A stretch of DNA of 64,000 bases from Amycolatopsis sp. MtRt-6 (lineage in GTDB: Bacteria > Actinomycetota > Actinomycetes > Mycobacteriales > Pseudonocardiaceae), in assembly GCF_017308975.1 (NCBI RefSeq), contig NZ_JADWPD010000008.1, forward strand, positions 124,001-188,000. The letters run 5' to 3'. The translations under genes were made by a program, and so were the position numbers. This document shows, one piece after another, positions 18,834-29,000 of the stretch; the stretch's first letter is position 1, and the number at the start of each line of letters is the position of its first letter. The notes under the pieces were generated by a model. The model did no database searches. It was not told where the DNA came from and worked only from the letters and a program-made list of their open reading frames with translations.

Positions 18834-19064
18834 TCACACCTTGAGCAGCAGACCCAGGCCCACGATGCTGATCAGCCAGACCGCGCCCAGCAGCAGGGTG
18901 ATCCGGTCGAGGTTCTTCTCGGCCACGCTCGACCCGGCCAGGCTCGACTGCATCCCACCGCCGAACAGCGACGACAGGCCACCGCCCCGGCCACGGTGCA
19001 GCAGCACGGCGACCACCAGCAGGACGCTGGAGACGATCAACAGGATTTGCAGGAACAGCTTCAT
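18834..19064 (-). CDS. secG: preprotein translocase subunit SecG
   Basis: This 76-residue protein has two transmembrane helices (LQILLIVSSVLLVVAVLLH and ITLLLGAVWLISIVGLGLLL) joined by the conserved glycine-rich loop RGRGGGLSSLFGGGMQSS. It is the small auxiliary subunit of the SecYEG channel. Location just after tpiA is the standard actinobacterial arrangement. A hairpin precedes it, so its level may be tuned separately from the glycolytic genes. Confidence 0.96.
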   Translation of the reverse strand: MKLFLQILLIVSSVLLVVAVLLHRGRGGGLSSLFGGGMQSSLAGSSVAEKNLDRITLLLGAVWLISIVGLGLLLKV

Positions 19065-19091
19065 GTCATCCTCTGGGCTCTAGGAGAATGC

Positions 19092-19132
19092 AGGGGTACG
19101 GCATGGTCGTTTCCGACCACCACCGTACCCCT
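19092..19132 (-). terminator. hairpin between tpiA and secG
   Basis: Arms AGGGGTACGG (19092-19101) and CCGTACCCCT (19123-19132) are a perfect 10-bp stem, with a second inner stem GGTCG/CGACC. It may end or process part of the gap-pgk-tpiA transcript and reduce read-through into secG. There is no U-tract. Confidence 0.65.
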
Positions 19133-19191
19133 GGACTCGTCCACTGCTGTGTGACGGACCGGATACACAGGCTACCCGGTCGTGGCCTCGA

Positions 19192-19977
19192 TCAGGGCAG
19201 CGGCCCGCCCGCGGCGAGTGCGCAGAGTTTCGTGAACTCCTCGCCGTCGAGGCTCGCTCCGCCGACCAGGGCACCGTCGATGTTCTCGCAGGCCACCAGT
19301 TCGCCGATGTTGCCCGACTTCACCGATCCCCCGTAGAGCACCCGGACGGACGAAGCGACCTCGTCGCCGTACTTCTCCTGGAGGGTGGCGCGGATGGCCT
19401 TGCAGACCTCTTCGGCGTCCGCGGACGACGCGACCTTGCCGGTGCCGATCGCCCAGACCGGCTCGTACGCGACCACCACGTCCTTGACCTGTTCGGCCTT
19501 GAGGCCCTTCAGGCCCTCGATCAGCTGCGTCGTGGTGTGGTGGATGTGCTCGCCGGCCTCGCGGACCTCGAGCTTCTCCCCGATGCAGAGGATCGGCGTG
19601 ATGCCGTGCTTGAGCGCGGCCTTGACCTTCTTGTTGACCAGTTCGTCGGACTCGGCGTGGTATTCGCGCCGCTCCGAGTGCCCGACCGTGACGAACTTGC
19701 AGCCCAGCTTGGCCAGCATCGGCCCCGAGATGTCGCCGGTGTAGGCCCCGGAGTCCTGCGGCGCGAGGTCCTGCGCGCCGTAGGTGAGCGACAGCTTGTC
19801 GCCGTCGACCAGGGTCTGCACGCTGCGGATGTCGGTGAACGGCGGCAGCACCGCCACGTCGACCTTCGCGTAGTACTTCTCCGGCAGCGCGAAGGCGATC
19901 TTCTGCACCAGCGCGATGGCCTCGAGGTGGTTCTGGTTCATCTTCCAGTTGCCGGCGATGAACGGCTTGCGTGCCAC
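19192..19977 (-). CDS. tpiA: triosephosphate isomerase
   Basis: This 261-residue TIM-barrel enzyme interconverts dihydroxyacetone phosphate and glyceraldehyde-3-phosphate. Catalytic segments are all present: GNWKMN (lysine), VGHSERR (histidine), and [12 protein letters not shown] (glutamate and loop 6), plus YGGSVK for phosphate binding. The GTG start at 19977 overlaps the pgk stop by one base (TAGTG), so translation is coupled. Third gene of the gap-pgk-tpiA operon. Confidence 0.97.
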   Translation of the reverse strand: MARKPFIAGNWKMNQNHLEAIALVQKIAFALPEKYYAKVDVAVLPPFTDIRSVQTLVDGDKLSLTYGAQDLAPQDSGAYTGDISGPMLAKLGCKFVTVGHSERREYHAESDELVNKKVKAALKHGITPILCIGEKLEVREAGEHIHHTTTQLIEGLKGLKAEQVKDVVVAYEPVWAIGTGKVASSADAEEVCKAIRATLQEKYGDEVASSVRVLYGGSVKSGNIGELVACENIDGALVGGASLDGEEFTKLCALAAGGPLP

Positions 19978-21191
19978 TAGTTCTGTCCCTCCAGGGCCAC
20001 GACGCCCGGCAGTTCCTTGCCTTCGAGGTACTCCAGCGAGGCACCGCCGCCGGTGGAGATGTGCGAGAAGCCGTCCTCGGGCAGGCCCAGCTGCCGCACC
20101 GCGGCCGCCGAGTCGCCGCCGCCGACCACGGTGAACGCGTCGCTCTTCACGAGCGCCTCCGCGACGGCACGGGTGCCGCCGGAGAACGCCTCGAACTCGA
20201 ACACGCCCATCGGGCCGTTCCAGAACACCGTCTTGGCGTCGGCCAGCTTGCTCGCGAACAGCTCGCGGCTGCGCGGGCCGATGTCGAGGCCCTGGCGGTC
20301 GGCCGGGATGGCGGTGGCGTCGACGGCCTCGTTTTCGGCGTCGGCCGAGAACTCCGTCGCGGCCAGGACGTCGACCGGCAGCACCAGTTCGACGCCGCGC
20401 TTCTCCGCCTCGGCGAGGAAGCCCTTGACCTGGTCGAGCTGGTCGGCCTGCAGCAGCGACTGGCCGACCTCGTGGCCCTGGGCCTTGAGGAACGTGTACG
20501 CCATGCCGCCGCCGACGAGCAGCCGGTCGACCTTGGTCAGCAGGTTCGCGATGACGCCGAGCTTGTCGGACACCTTCGCGCCGCCGAGCACGACCACGTA
20601 GGGCCGCTGCACGTCGTCGGTCAGCTTCTTCAGCACGTCCAGCTCGGCCAGCACCAGGCCGCCCGCGTACGCCGGGAGCACCGACGCGACCTCGTAGACC
20701 GAGGCCTGCTTGCGGTGCACGACCCCGAAGCCGTCGGAGACGAACGCGCCGCCCGGGACGAGCGCGCCCAGCTCGGCGGCCAGCTCGGAGCGGTCCGCGG
20801 CGTCCTTGCTGGTCTCGCGCGCGTCGAAGCGCACGTTCTCCAGCAGGACGACACCGCCGTCGGCAAGGCCGGCCGTCAGCGCCTTGGCGGACTCGCCGAC
20901 CAGGTCACCGGCCAGCGCGACCTCGGCGCCGAGCAGCTCCGAGAGCCGCTTCGCGACGGGCGCCAGGGTGTACTTCGCGTCCGGCTCGCCCTTCGGCCGG
21001 CCGAGGTGCGCGGTGACGACGACCTTCGCGCCCGCGTCGGCGAGCTTCTTGATCGTCGGCAGCGCGGCGCGGACCCGGCCGTCGTCGGTGATGCGGTCGG
21101 AGTCGAGCGGGACGTTCAGGTCGGAACGCACGAGGACGTACCGGCCCTGAACGCCCTCGCCCAGCAGGTCGTCGAGGTTCTTGACGCTCAT
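19977..21191 (-). CDS. pgk: phosphoglycerate kinase
   Basis: This 404-residue two-domain kinase makes ATP from 1,3-bisphosphoglycerate. Seen are the N-terminal substrate motif [12 protein letters not shown], the segment TAHLGRPKG, the hinge and the nucleotide-binding [13 protein letters not shown] followed by [15 protein letters not shown] near the C-terminus. ATG at 21191 lies 5 bases after the gap stop; a longer frame upstream would overlap gap and has no support. It overlaps the tpiA start by one base. Confidence 0.97.
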   Translation of the reverse strand: MSVKNLDDLLGEGVQGRYVLVRSDLNVPLDSDRITDDGRVRAALPTIKKLADAGAKVVVTAHLGRPKGEPDAKYTLAPVAKRLSELLGAEVALAGDLVGESAKALTAGLADGGVVLLENVRFDARETSKDAADRSELAAELGALVPGGAFVSDGFGVVHRKQASVYEVASVLPAYAGGLVLAELDVLKKLTDDVQRPYVVVLGGAKVSDKLGVIANLLTKVDRLLVGGGMAYTFLKAQGHEVGQSLLQADQLDQVKGFLAEAEKRGVELVLPVDVLAATEFSADAENEAVDATAIPADRQGLDIGPRSRELFASKLADAKTVFWNGPMGVFEFEAFSGGTRAVAEALVKSDAFTVVGGGDSAAAVRQLGLPEDGFSHISTGGGASLEYLEGKELPGVVALEGQN

Positions 21192-21196
21192 CGGGT

Positions 21197-22674
<1,478 letters not shown>

Positions 22675-23856
22675 TCAAGCCGTCAGCTCGCGCTCCAGCG
22701 GGGTGCGGAACCGCGGCACCGCCCGGATCTCGCCGAACCACTTCGCGCACTTCTCCGCCTCTGCCTCGACCGCCGCCCGCAGCTCCGATCCCACGTCCTC
22801 CAGCAGCCTGAACACCACCTCCCCCGAGGCACGCTGGGCCCAGCCGCCGACCACTCTTCCGGCCGCCCACACCGTGGCGCCGATGTTGCCGCTGCGGTCG
22901 AACAGGGCCGCTCGGTGGGGGCCCAGGAACCAGTCGCGGTCCTGCCAGCCCATCGGTGTCGGGTCCAGCGCCGGCAGGAACGCCACCCACGGGGGTGGCG
23001 ATGGGACCGGATCCACGTCGTCCGCCAGGACCACTCCCGGGACGCCGTCGAGGTCGACCTCCGCCGGGGACAACGCCGCCAGTGCCTTCTTCGTCTGGCT
23101 CGCCGTCCAGCCCGTCCACCACCGCAGGTCGCTCACCGGCGCCGGGCCGTACGCGCGCAGCCACCTCCGGGCGAGCTCGGCCCTCGCTTCCTCCGCGTCC
23201 CATGGCCGCAGACCGCCCGGGACCCACTCGTCCAGGGGGTGCCACACGTACTGGCTGCTCAGCCAGCTGCCGCGGGGACGGCCACGCGCGATCCGGCCGC
23301 CCGCCGCCAGCAGGAAGAGCACCCGGCTCGTCACGTTGCCGATCGCCTCGTACGGCTTGCCCGCCGCCATCAGCAGCTGCTGGCGCAGGCGGGGCTCGTC
23401 TTCGCTCAGCTGCTGTGCCGTCGCCGAACCGCGGGCGCGCAGCGCCGCCTCGACCGACGCCTCGACCTCCTTCAACCACGTTGCCGGCTCCGGCACGTTC
23501 TCCGGGTGGCCCTGCTGCCCGAGGTGCTGCTCCAGGAGTTTCCGCTGCTTGACCTGGATGTCCGCCGAGCAGCCCGCCTGCACCAGCGCCGCCGTGTCCA
23601 GGTCCGTCACGAACACCGTGCGCCGCATGCCCAGCAGGCGCAGCAGGGTCCGGTCTTCGTAGAGAGCCCGCTCCACCGAAGGAACCGCCGGGCCGGCCAG
23701 CCGGGCGGACGCGGACAGGTGGACGGTCGCCGGATCGGTCGCGTGCAGGGCGACGACCCCCGCGACGGCGTCGGCCACCGTGGCCGCGGGCGTGGCCAGG
23801 TGGTGCCGGACCGCGAGGCGGGCCCGGCGCTGCTCGGTCGTGATCTTCGGAGACAC
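22675..23856 (-). CDS. winged-helix DNA-binding protein (HTH_42 / AlkZ-like family)
   Basis: This 393-residue protein matches the HTH_42 family of winged-helix proteins related to the AlkZ/YcaQ DNA glycosylases. It begins ARLAVRHHLATPAATVADAV with VALHATDPATVHLSASARL, a segment typical of the family, and has LLRLLGMRRTVFV, DLRWWTGWT, and a C-terminal LFDRSGNIGATVWAAGRVVGGWAQR. AlkZ relatives unhook interstrand crosslinks; some protect producers from their own DNA-damaging antibiotic. Whether this member has glycosylase activity cannot be told here. ATG at 23856. It is divergent from the LysE-type exporter. Confidence 0.8.
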   Translation of the reverse strand: MSPKITTEQRRARLAVRHHLATPAATVADAVAGVVALHATDPATVHLSASARLAGPAVPSVERALYEDRTLLRLLGMRRTVFVTDLDTAALVQAGCSADIQVKQRKLLEQHLGQQGHPENVPEPATWLKEVEASVEAALRARGSATAQQLSEDEPRLRQQLLMAAGKPYEAIGNVTSRVLFLLAAGGRIARGRPRGSWLSSQYVWHPLDEWVPGGLRPWDAEEARAELARRWLRAYGPAPVSDLRWWTGWTASQTKKALAALSPAEVDLDGVPGVVLADDVDPVPSPPPWVAFLPALDPTPMGWQDRDWFLGPHRAALFDRSGNIGATVWAAGRVVGGWAQRASGEVVFRLLEDVGSELRAAVEAEAEKCAKWFGEIRAVPRFRTPLERELTA

Positions 23857-23928
23857 CCGTTTTTCCTACCACCCGGCACCGACAAAAACGCCTCGTCATG
23901 CCGGGCGACCAGGCGATAGCCTCGGGAA

Positions 23929-24573
23929 ATGGTCTCCGGTGCGCACTTCGCGGCCTTCGCCGCGCTGACGTTCCTCATGGTCGTGGTCCCCGGGCCGAGC
24001 GTGCTGTTCACGATCAGCCGCGCGCTCACCGTCGGGCGGCGCGACGCGCTGCTCACCGTCGTGGGCAACTCCGTAGGCGTGTACGCGCAGGTCGTCGCGG
24101 TCGCCTTCGGCCTCGGCGCGCTGGTCACGACGTCCGCCGCGGTGTTCACCGCGATCAAGGTCGCCGGCGCGGCCTACCTCGTGTACCTGGGGATCCAGGC
24201 CGTGCGGCACCGCCGGAAGCTGACCGACGCGATGGCCGAGAAGGTGCGCGCCACGCCGGGACGCGTGGTGGCCGTGCTGCGCGTCGGCTTCGTCGTCGGC
24301 TTCGCGAACCCGAAGTCGATCGTGTTCCTGGCGGCTTTGCTGCCCCAGTTCGTCGACCCCGCCGCCGGCTCCGTGCCCGGCCAGATGCTGATCCTCGGGT
24401 TGTGCCTGCCCGCGATCGCGCTGGCCACCGACAGCGCGTGGGCGCTGGTCGCCGGCACGGCCCGCGCGTGGTTCGCCCGCTCGCCGAAGCGCCTCGAACT
24501 CGTCGGCGGCACCGGGGGCCTCGTGATGATCGGCCTGGGCACCGGCCTCGCGTTCACGGGCCGGGGTGACTGA
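23929..24573 (+). CDS. LysE/RhtB-family amino acid exporter
   Basis: This 214-residue membrane protein has about six hydrophobic segments and the LysE/RhtB family features FLMVVVPGPSVLFTISRAL near the N-terminus and VGFANPKSIVFLAALLPQFVD after the central loop. Members export amino acids or homoserine lactones. The substrate cannot be told. It ends 20 bases inside the convergent ArsR gene, so the two 3' ends overlap. Confidence 0.88.
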   Translation: MVSGAHFAAFAALTFLMVVVPGPSVLFTISRALTVGRRDALLTVVGNSVGVYAQVVAVAFGLGALVTTSAAVFTAIKVAGAAYLVYLGIQAVRHRRKLTDAMAEKVRATPGRVVAVLRVGFVVGFANPKSIVFLAALLPQFVDPAAGSVPGQMLILGLCLPAIALATDSAWALVAGTARAWFARSPKRLELVGGTGGLVMIGLGTGLAFTGRGD

Positions 24574-24898
24574 GCACCAGGTCGAGCAACCCGGGGAAAG
24601 CCGCGTCGAATTCGGGACGCCGCAGGCGGTTCAGCCGCCGCGGGCCTTCGTCGCGCTGTTCGATCAGACCCGCCGCGCGCAGCACGGCGAAGTGGTGGCT
24701 GCGGGTCGCCTTGGCCACCGGCAGGTCGAACGTGCCGCACGCCTTCGTCCACTCCGGCACAGCCGCCAGCTCGCGCAGGATGCTGCGGCGCACCGGGTCG
24801 GCGACCGCGGCCAGGGCGTCCTGCAGCGAAACCTGCGCCGGGCCCACGTGCGTGAGGCCGCGCGCCCGCGCAGTGTTCGATGATTGTCGTACACTCAT
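24554..24898 (-). CDS. ArsR-family winged-helix transcriptional regulator
   Basis: This 114-residue regulator carries an ArsR-type DNA-binding domain: VADPVRRSILRELAAVP, then the recognition helix region KATRSHHFAVLRAAGLIEQRDEG. No metal-binding cysteine pair of classical ArsR is seen, so it probably senses something else or acts constitutively. ATG at 24898 is chosen since GGAGG lies 8 bases upstream; the longer ATG at 24913 is itself within that region. It is divergent from a decayed NTF2-like gene, the pair that such regulators often control. Confidence 0.88.
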   Translation of the reverse strand: MSVRQSSNTARARGLTHVGPAQVSLQDALAAVADPVRRSILRELAAVPEWTKACGTFDLPVAKATRSHHFAVLRAAGLIEQRDEGPRRLNRLRRPEFDAAFPGLLDLVLSHPGP

Positions 24899-24935
24899 CT
24901 GGTCGACCTCCATCGAACAATCTTATGGAGCCGTC

Positions 24936-25210
24936 ATGCCCCGGCACCTCGACGCGGCCTTCGGCCTCGACGCGCGCAACCGGCTCGACGAAGCCGGCGC
25001 CGGGTCCGGACGACCGATCCGCCGGCCCAGCTGAACAACCCGCTCGGCGGCATCCTCCGCGGCGGCGCGGCGATCACCGAGCTGTACGACCGCGTCTTCC
25101 ACGGCCCGGCCCGCGTCACGGTCACCTCCGGTGACATCACGGCAGCATCGACGACGCCGGCGCGCTCGCCGCGTACCAGCGGGCGATCCGCGGTCAGCCC
25201 AGGGCCTTGA
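24936..25210 (+). pseudogene. decayed NTF2/SnoaL-like protein gene
   Basis: The region opens at ATG 24936 after TATGGAG, but the frame stops after 32 residues. A second frame then reads NNPLGGILRGGAAITELYDRVFHG, which matches the conserved middle of NTF2/SnoaL-like proteins (NPLG, RG, I..LYDRVF). A third frame reads DDAGALAAYQRAIRGQPRA to a stop at 25210. So the coding sequence is split over three frames and is shorter than a normal family member (about 130 residues). It is best read as a pseudogene divergent from the ArsR gene. A sequencing error could cause one of the shifts, but the total length is also too short. Confidence 0.55.
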
Positions 25211-25988
25211 CCAGCTCCGGCCACCACTCGCGCGGCACGCCGTCGAGCGGGACGACGACCTGGTCGGCGCCCGCGGCCCGGTACTCCCGCAGCCGGGCGA
25301 CGACGGCGTCGAAGTCACCCCACACGGTGAGGCCGTCGACGAGCCGGTCGGACAGGTCCGCGATGTCCGCGTCGGTGAAGCCCATCCGGCGGAAGCTGGC
25401 CGCGTAGCCCGGCATGCCGGCCAGGAACTTCAGCGAGCCCGCGCCCCGGACTGTCTCCCGCACCGTGGCCACGTCGGTCCCCGCCACCACGTTGAGCCCC
25501 ACCACCAGCTGTGGTCCGGGGCCGAGAAGCTTTCGCGCCGAAGCGACGTAGTCGGTCGTCACCAGGTACGGGTACGCCCCCGACGCGCGGTCCCGCGCCA
25601 GTTCCAGCATCTTCGGCCCCAGCGCCGAGAGGACCCGCGCCGACGCGGGCACGGCGCCGTCGATCTCGTCCAGGTAGGCGTTGATCGTGGCCAGTGGCCG
25701 CGGTCCGTGTGCCCCGCCGAGACCGACGACGAACCGCCCGGCGGGTAGGTCCGCGTACGCGGCGGCCACCTCGGCCGACGGCACGCGGTCGACCGAGAGG
25801 ATCCCGCTCGCCACCTGGATCCGGTTCGTGCCGTGCAGCAGCTCGGTGATCCGCGGCAGCGTGTTGCCCTGCCCACCGGAAATCCAGAGCGTGGCGTAGC
25901 CCAGCTCCTCCAGTTCGGTGGCGGTCGCGACGGCGGCCGACGGCTCGGCGGTGTCCAGTGCGCTGTGGCTGGCCCCCAGTTTCGTCAT
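25194..25988 (-). CDS. LLM-class F420-dependent oxidoreductase
   Basis: This 264-residue protein belongs to the luciferase-like monooxygenase superfamily, in the actinobacterial group that uses coenzyme F420. It shows the family strands ELEELGYATLWISGGQGNTLPRI, ASGILSVDRVPSAEVAA, and GRFVVGLGGAHG, and the C-terminal GADQVVVPLDGVPREWW. The substrate is unknown. ATG at 25988. It lies 38 bases after the SMC-like gene, with a small GC stem (25990-26008) between them, so it may be read through from that operon or be separate. Its 3' end overlaps the NTF2-like remnant. Confidence 0.82.
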   Translation of the reverse strand: MTKLGASHSALDTAEPSAAVATATELEELGYATLWISGGQGNTLPRITELLHGTNRIQVASGILSVDRVPSAEVAAAYADLPAGRFVVGLGGAHGPRPLATINAYLDEIDGAVPASARVLSALGPKMLELARDRASGAYPYLVTTDYVASARKLLGPGPQLVVGLNVVAGTDVATVRETVRGAGSLKFLAGMPGYAASFRRMGFTDADIADLSDRLVDGLTVWGDFDAVVARLREYRAAGADQVVVPLDGVPREWWPELVKALG

Positions 25989-26026
25989 GCGCCCGGCAAC
26001 CCCGGGCGACGCCGCGTTGTTCCTCC

Positions 26027-29000
26027 TCAGGCCGGTTGTTCGTCCTCAGCGGAATCGGGTTCCTCGGTTGCCCGGGTGAACATCCGGGTCGCCGACAGCC
26101 GCGCGACGCCGTCGGGCTCGCCCAGGTCCTCCAGGGAGTTCCGGATCGTCGAGTCCACCGACAGGTACTTCCGGCCCGCCCGCAGGTCGGCGTCGTTGCG
26201 CAGCCGCACGATCAGCGGGAACTCCGACAACGCGCCCGCGTCGAACAGCCCCGTCGTGTAGATCAGCTGCACGCCCAGCGCCTCGGCCACCGCCCGCTGC
26301 AGCTCCAGCAGGTACCCGGCCGACGCGCGGCCGATCGGGTTGTCCAGGAACAGCACACCCGAGTGCCGGTTGCGGACCTTGCCGCGGTTGTTGGCGCGCA
26401 GCGCCGCCAGGGTGCAGTACAGGATGATCGCCGCGGTCAGCTGCTGGCCGCCCGAAAACACGTCGCGGATCTCCGAGACGCGCTGGCGTTCGGTCCGCAG
26501 CACCGAGTCCGGCTTGAGCATGTCGACGCGGAAGCCCTTGGGCGCCGCGGCCCGGACGCCGCGCAGCACCAGGGAAAGCCCGTCGCGCCTGACGTCCCGG
26601 CCGTCCGCCGTCTTGCCCACCGCGGCCTCGTCGACGACCTCGCCGAGCTTCTCGGTGAGCGCGTTGTCCTCCAGCTCGGTGAAGCGGATGCGGAGGAACT
26701 CCTGCCCGGACCAGTCGCCGAGGCCGTCCGGCAGCCGGGAGACGCGCTGGGCCGAGCGCAACGTCCGGAGTGCGCCGTCGACCATGCCCTGCAGGCGCGT
26801 GATGATGCCGCCGCGGTGCCGGTCGATCTGCGCGAGGTCGTCGGTCAGCGACCGCAGCCGCGGCCGCAGCGCTTCGGCCCACTCGGCCGCGTGCGCCGGG
26901 AGCTGGTCGCGCTTGACCGAGATGACCTGCTGCCGCACCGGCGTGCTCAGCTTCTCGAAGCGCTTTTCCGTCGCGTACTGCGCGAGCTGGTCCGCGGCCG
27001 CGCGCACCCGCCGGTCGCCCGCGTCGGCGGCGTCCTGGGCCTGGCTCAGGGTCGCGTTCAGCCGCGCGTGCTGGGCTCGGGCGGTCTCGACGTCGCCGTC
27101 GTAGGCGGCCGCGTCCGTGTCGGTCACCAGGTGGGCCAGCGACTCGGCGAGCAGCGCGAACCCCGAGGCCGAGGTGCGTGCCGACTCCAGGGTCGCCTCC
27201 GCCGCCGCCCGGCGGTCCTGCAGCTCCTCCCACTTCCGGGCGGCCGCCGACGCCTCCTGCCCCGCCGCGTCGATCAGCTCCAGGCCGTGCTCGATGTCCC
27301 GCGGCTTCTCGCCGTTGACGCCGTTCTGCAGCGGCAGCGCGTCCAGCTCGGCGCGCCGGGTCGAGACGAGCCCGATCGCCTCGGTGCGTTCGTCCTCGAG
27401 GCCGTCCACCAGACGGCGGGCGCGCGCCAGCGCCGCCGCGCGGGCCGACGCGTCGGAGCCGTCGGGCGTCTCCAGCAGTTCGGCCGCGCGGGCCCGGACG
27501 GCCTCGTCCAGGGACTCGACGGCCGAGCCGGCGGCGGCTTCGGCGGATTCGGCCTGGTCCAGTTCGCTCCGCAGGTCGCTGCCGACCTCGACCTTCGCGT
27601 ACGACTCGGACGCCGACAGGTAGGTCCGGCGCAGCGCGTCGACCGGCTCGGCCGGCGCCGGCCCGTCCGCGGCGTCGGCCGCACCGGGCACCTCGGCCAG
27701 TTCGGCACGCGCGGTGGTCGCCGTCCGGCGGTGGCCGTCGGCGGTGCGCTGCTCCTCCCCCGCCTGCTCGCGCAGCCGCGCGGCCTTGCCCGCCGCGTCG
27801 GACGCCTGGAGGTCGGCGCGCTCGGCGATCTCCGTGGCCCGCTCGGCTTCTTCGGTCCACTCCGTGATCCGGACGCTGCGGACGCCCAGCTCGCCGAGCC
27901 GCCGGGCCTTCTCCTCGGCTTCGGCGGCGGCCGCCCGCAGCTCCGGGACGCGTTCGCGCAGCGCCGCGGCCTTCTCGCTCAACCGCGCGAATTCCGCCTC
28001 CGCCTGTTCCAGCGCGGTCCGGGCGGTCTCCCGCGCGGTCCGCGCCGCCTGGGCCTGCTCCGCGAGGGTCGCGATCGCGCCGGGCGGGTAGTCCTCGCGC
28101 CACGTCGTGAGCTTCCACGTCAGGGCGCCGTCCGCGGACAGCTTGGCGGACAACGCTTCGAGGCGCCGCTGCCGCTCGGTGTGCCGCCGGGCGACGGCTT
28201 CCCGCTCGGCGTCGGCGGCTTCTTCGTCGTACATCGCCGGGTTCGGCGGCACGAGAAACTCGACGCCGGGCGCGGACGGCACTTCGGCCTGCAGTGCTTC
28301 GGTGGTGCCGACGGCGATGATCGCGCTCGGCAGCAGCCGCCGCTTCGTCAGCACCTCGCGGGCGCGATCGGCGTGCGCGGCGTCGTTGAGCAGCACACCG
28401 GACACCAGCTGCGGCAGGCTTTCCAGGACTTCGGCCCGCCGGGACGCGTCCAGTTTGGACAGATAGCGCCAGCCGGACCACGCGGTGATCCCGGCCTCTT
28501 CCAGCGCGTCCAGCGCGGCCTGGACGTCCTCGGGCGGCGGCAGCAACCCGCCGGACCCCAGCGCGGCCAGGGCCCGCTCGTCGGCGGACTCCTCCATCCG
28601 CAGCGCGGTCTGCTCCTTCTCGACGGCCGCGCTCGCCTCGCGCAGCCGTTCCAGCAGCACGGGGAGGTCGCTCTCCAGAGCCACGTCGTCGGCGCCGAGC
28701 AGCTCCACGAGACGGCTTTCGGCGGCGAGGGCGTCGGTCCGGCGGTGGGCGCGGTCGAGGTCCTCGGTCGCGCGTTCCAGGCGGTCCTGCGTGGTGCCGG
28801 CGAGCTGGTGCGCCTCGTTCACGGCCCGTTGCGCCGCTTGGAGATCCGTGCCGACGCGGTCGAGTTCCCGCTCACGCCGGGTCAGTTCCGAACCGGCCTG
28901 TTCGGCGGCGGCGCGCGCGGCTCGCGCGGCTTCGGCGACGTCGGCGCCCGTAGGCAGCAACCCCGCGCGAACCGCGGCTTGGACTTCTTCGCGCAGCTCG

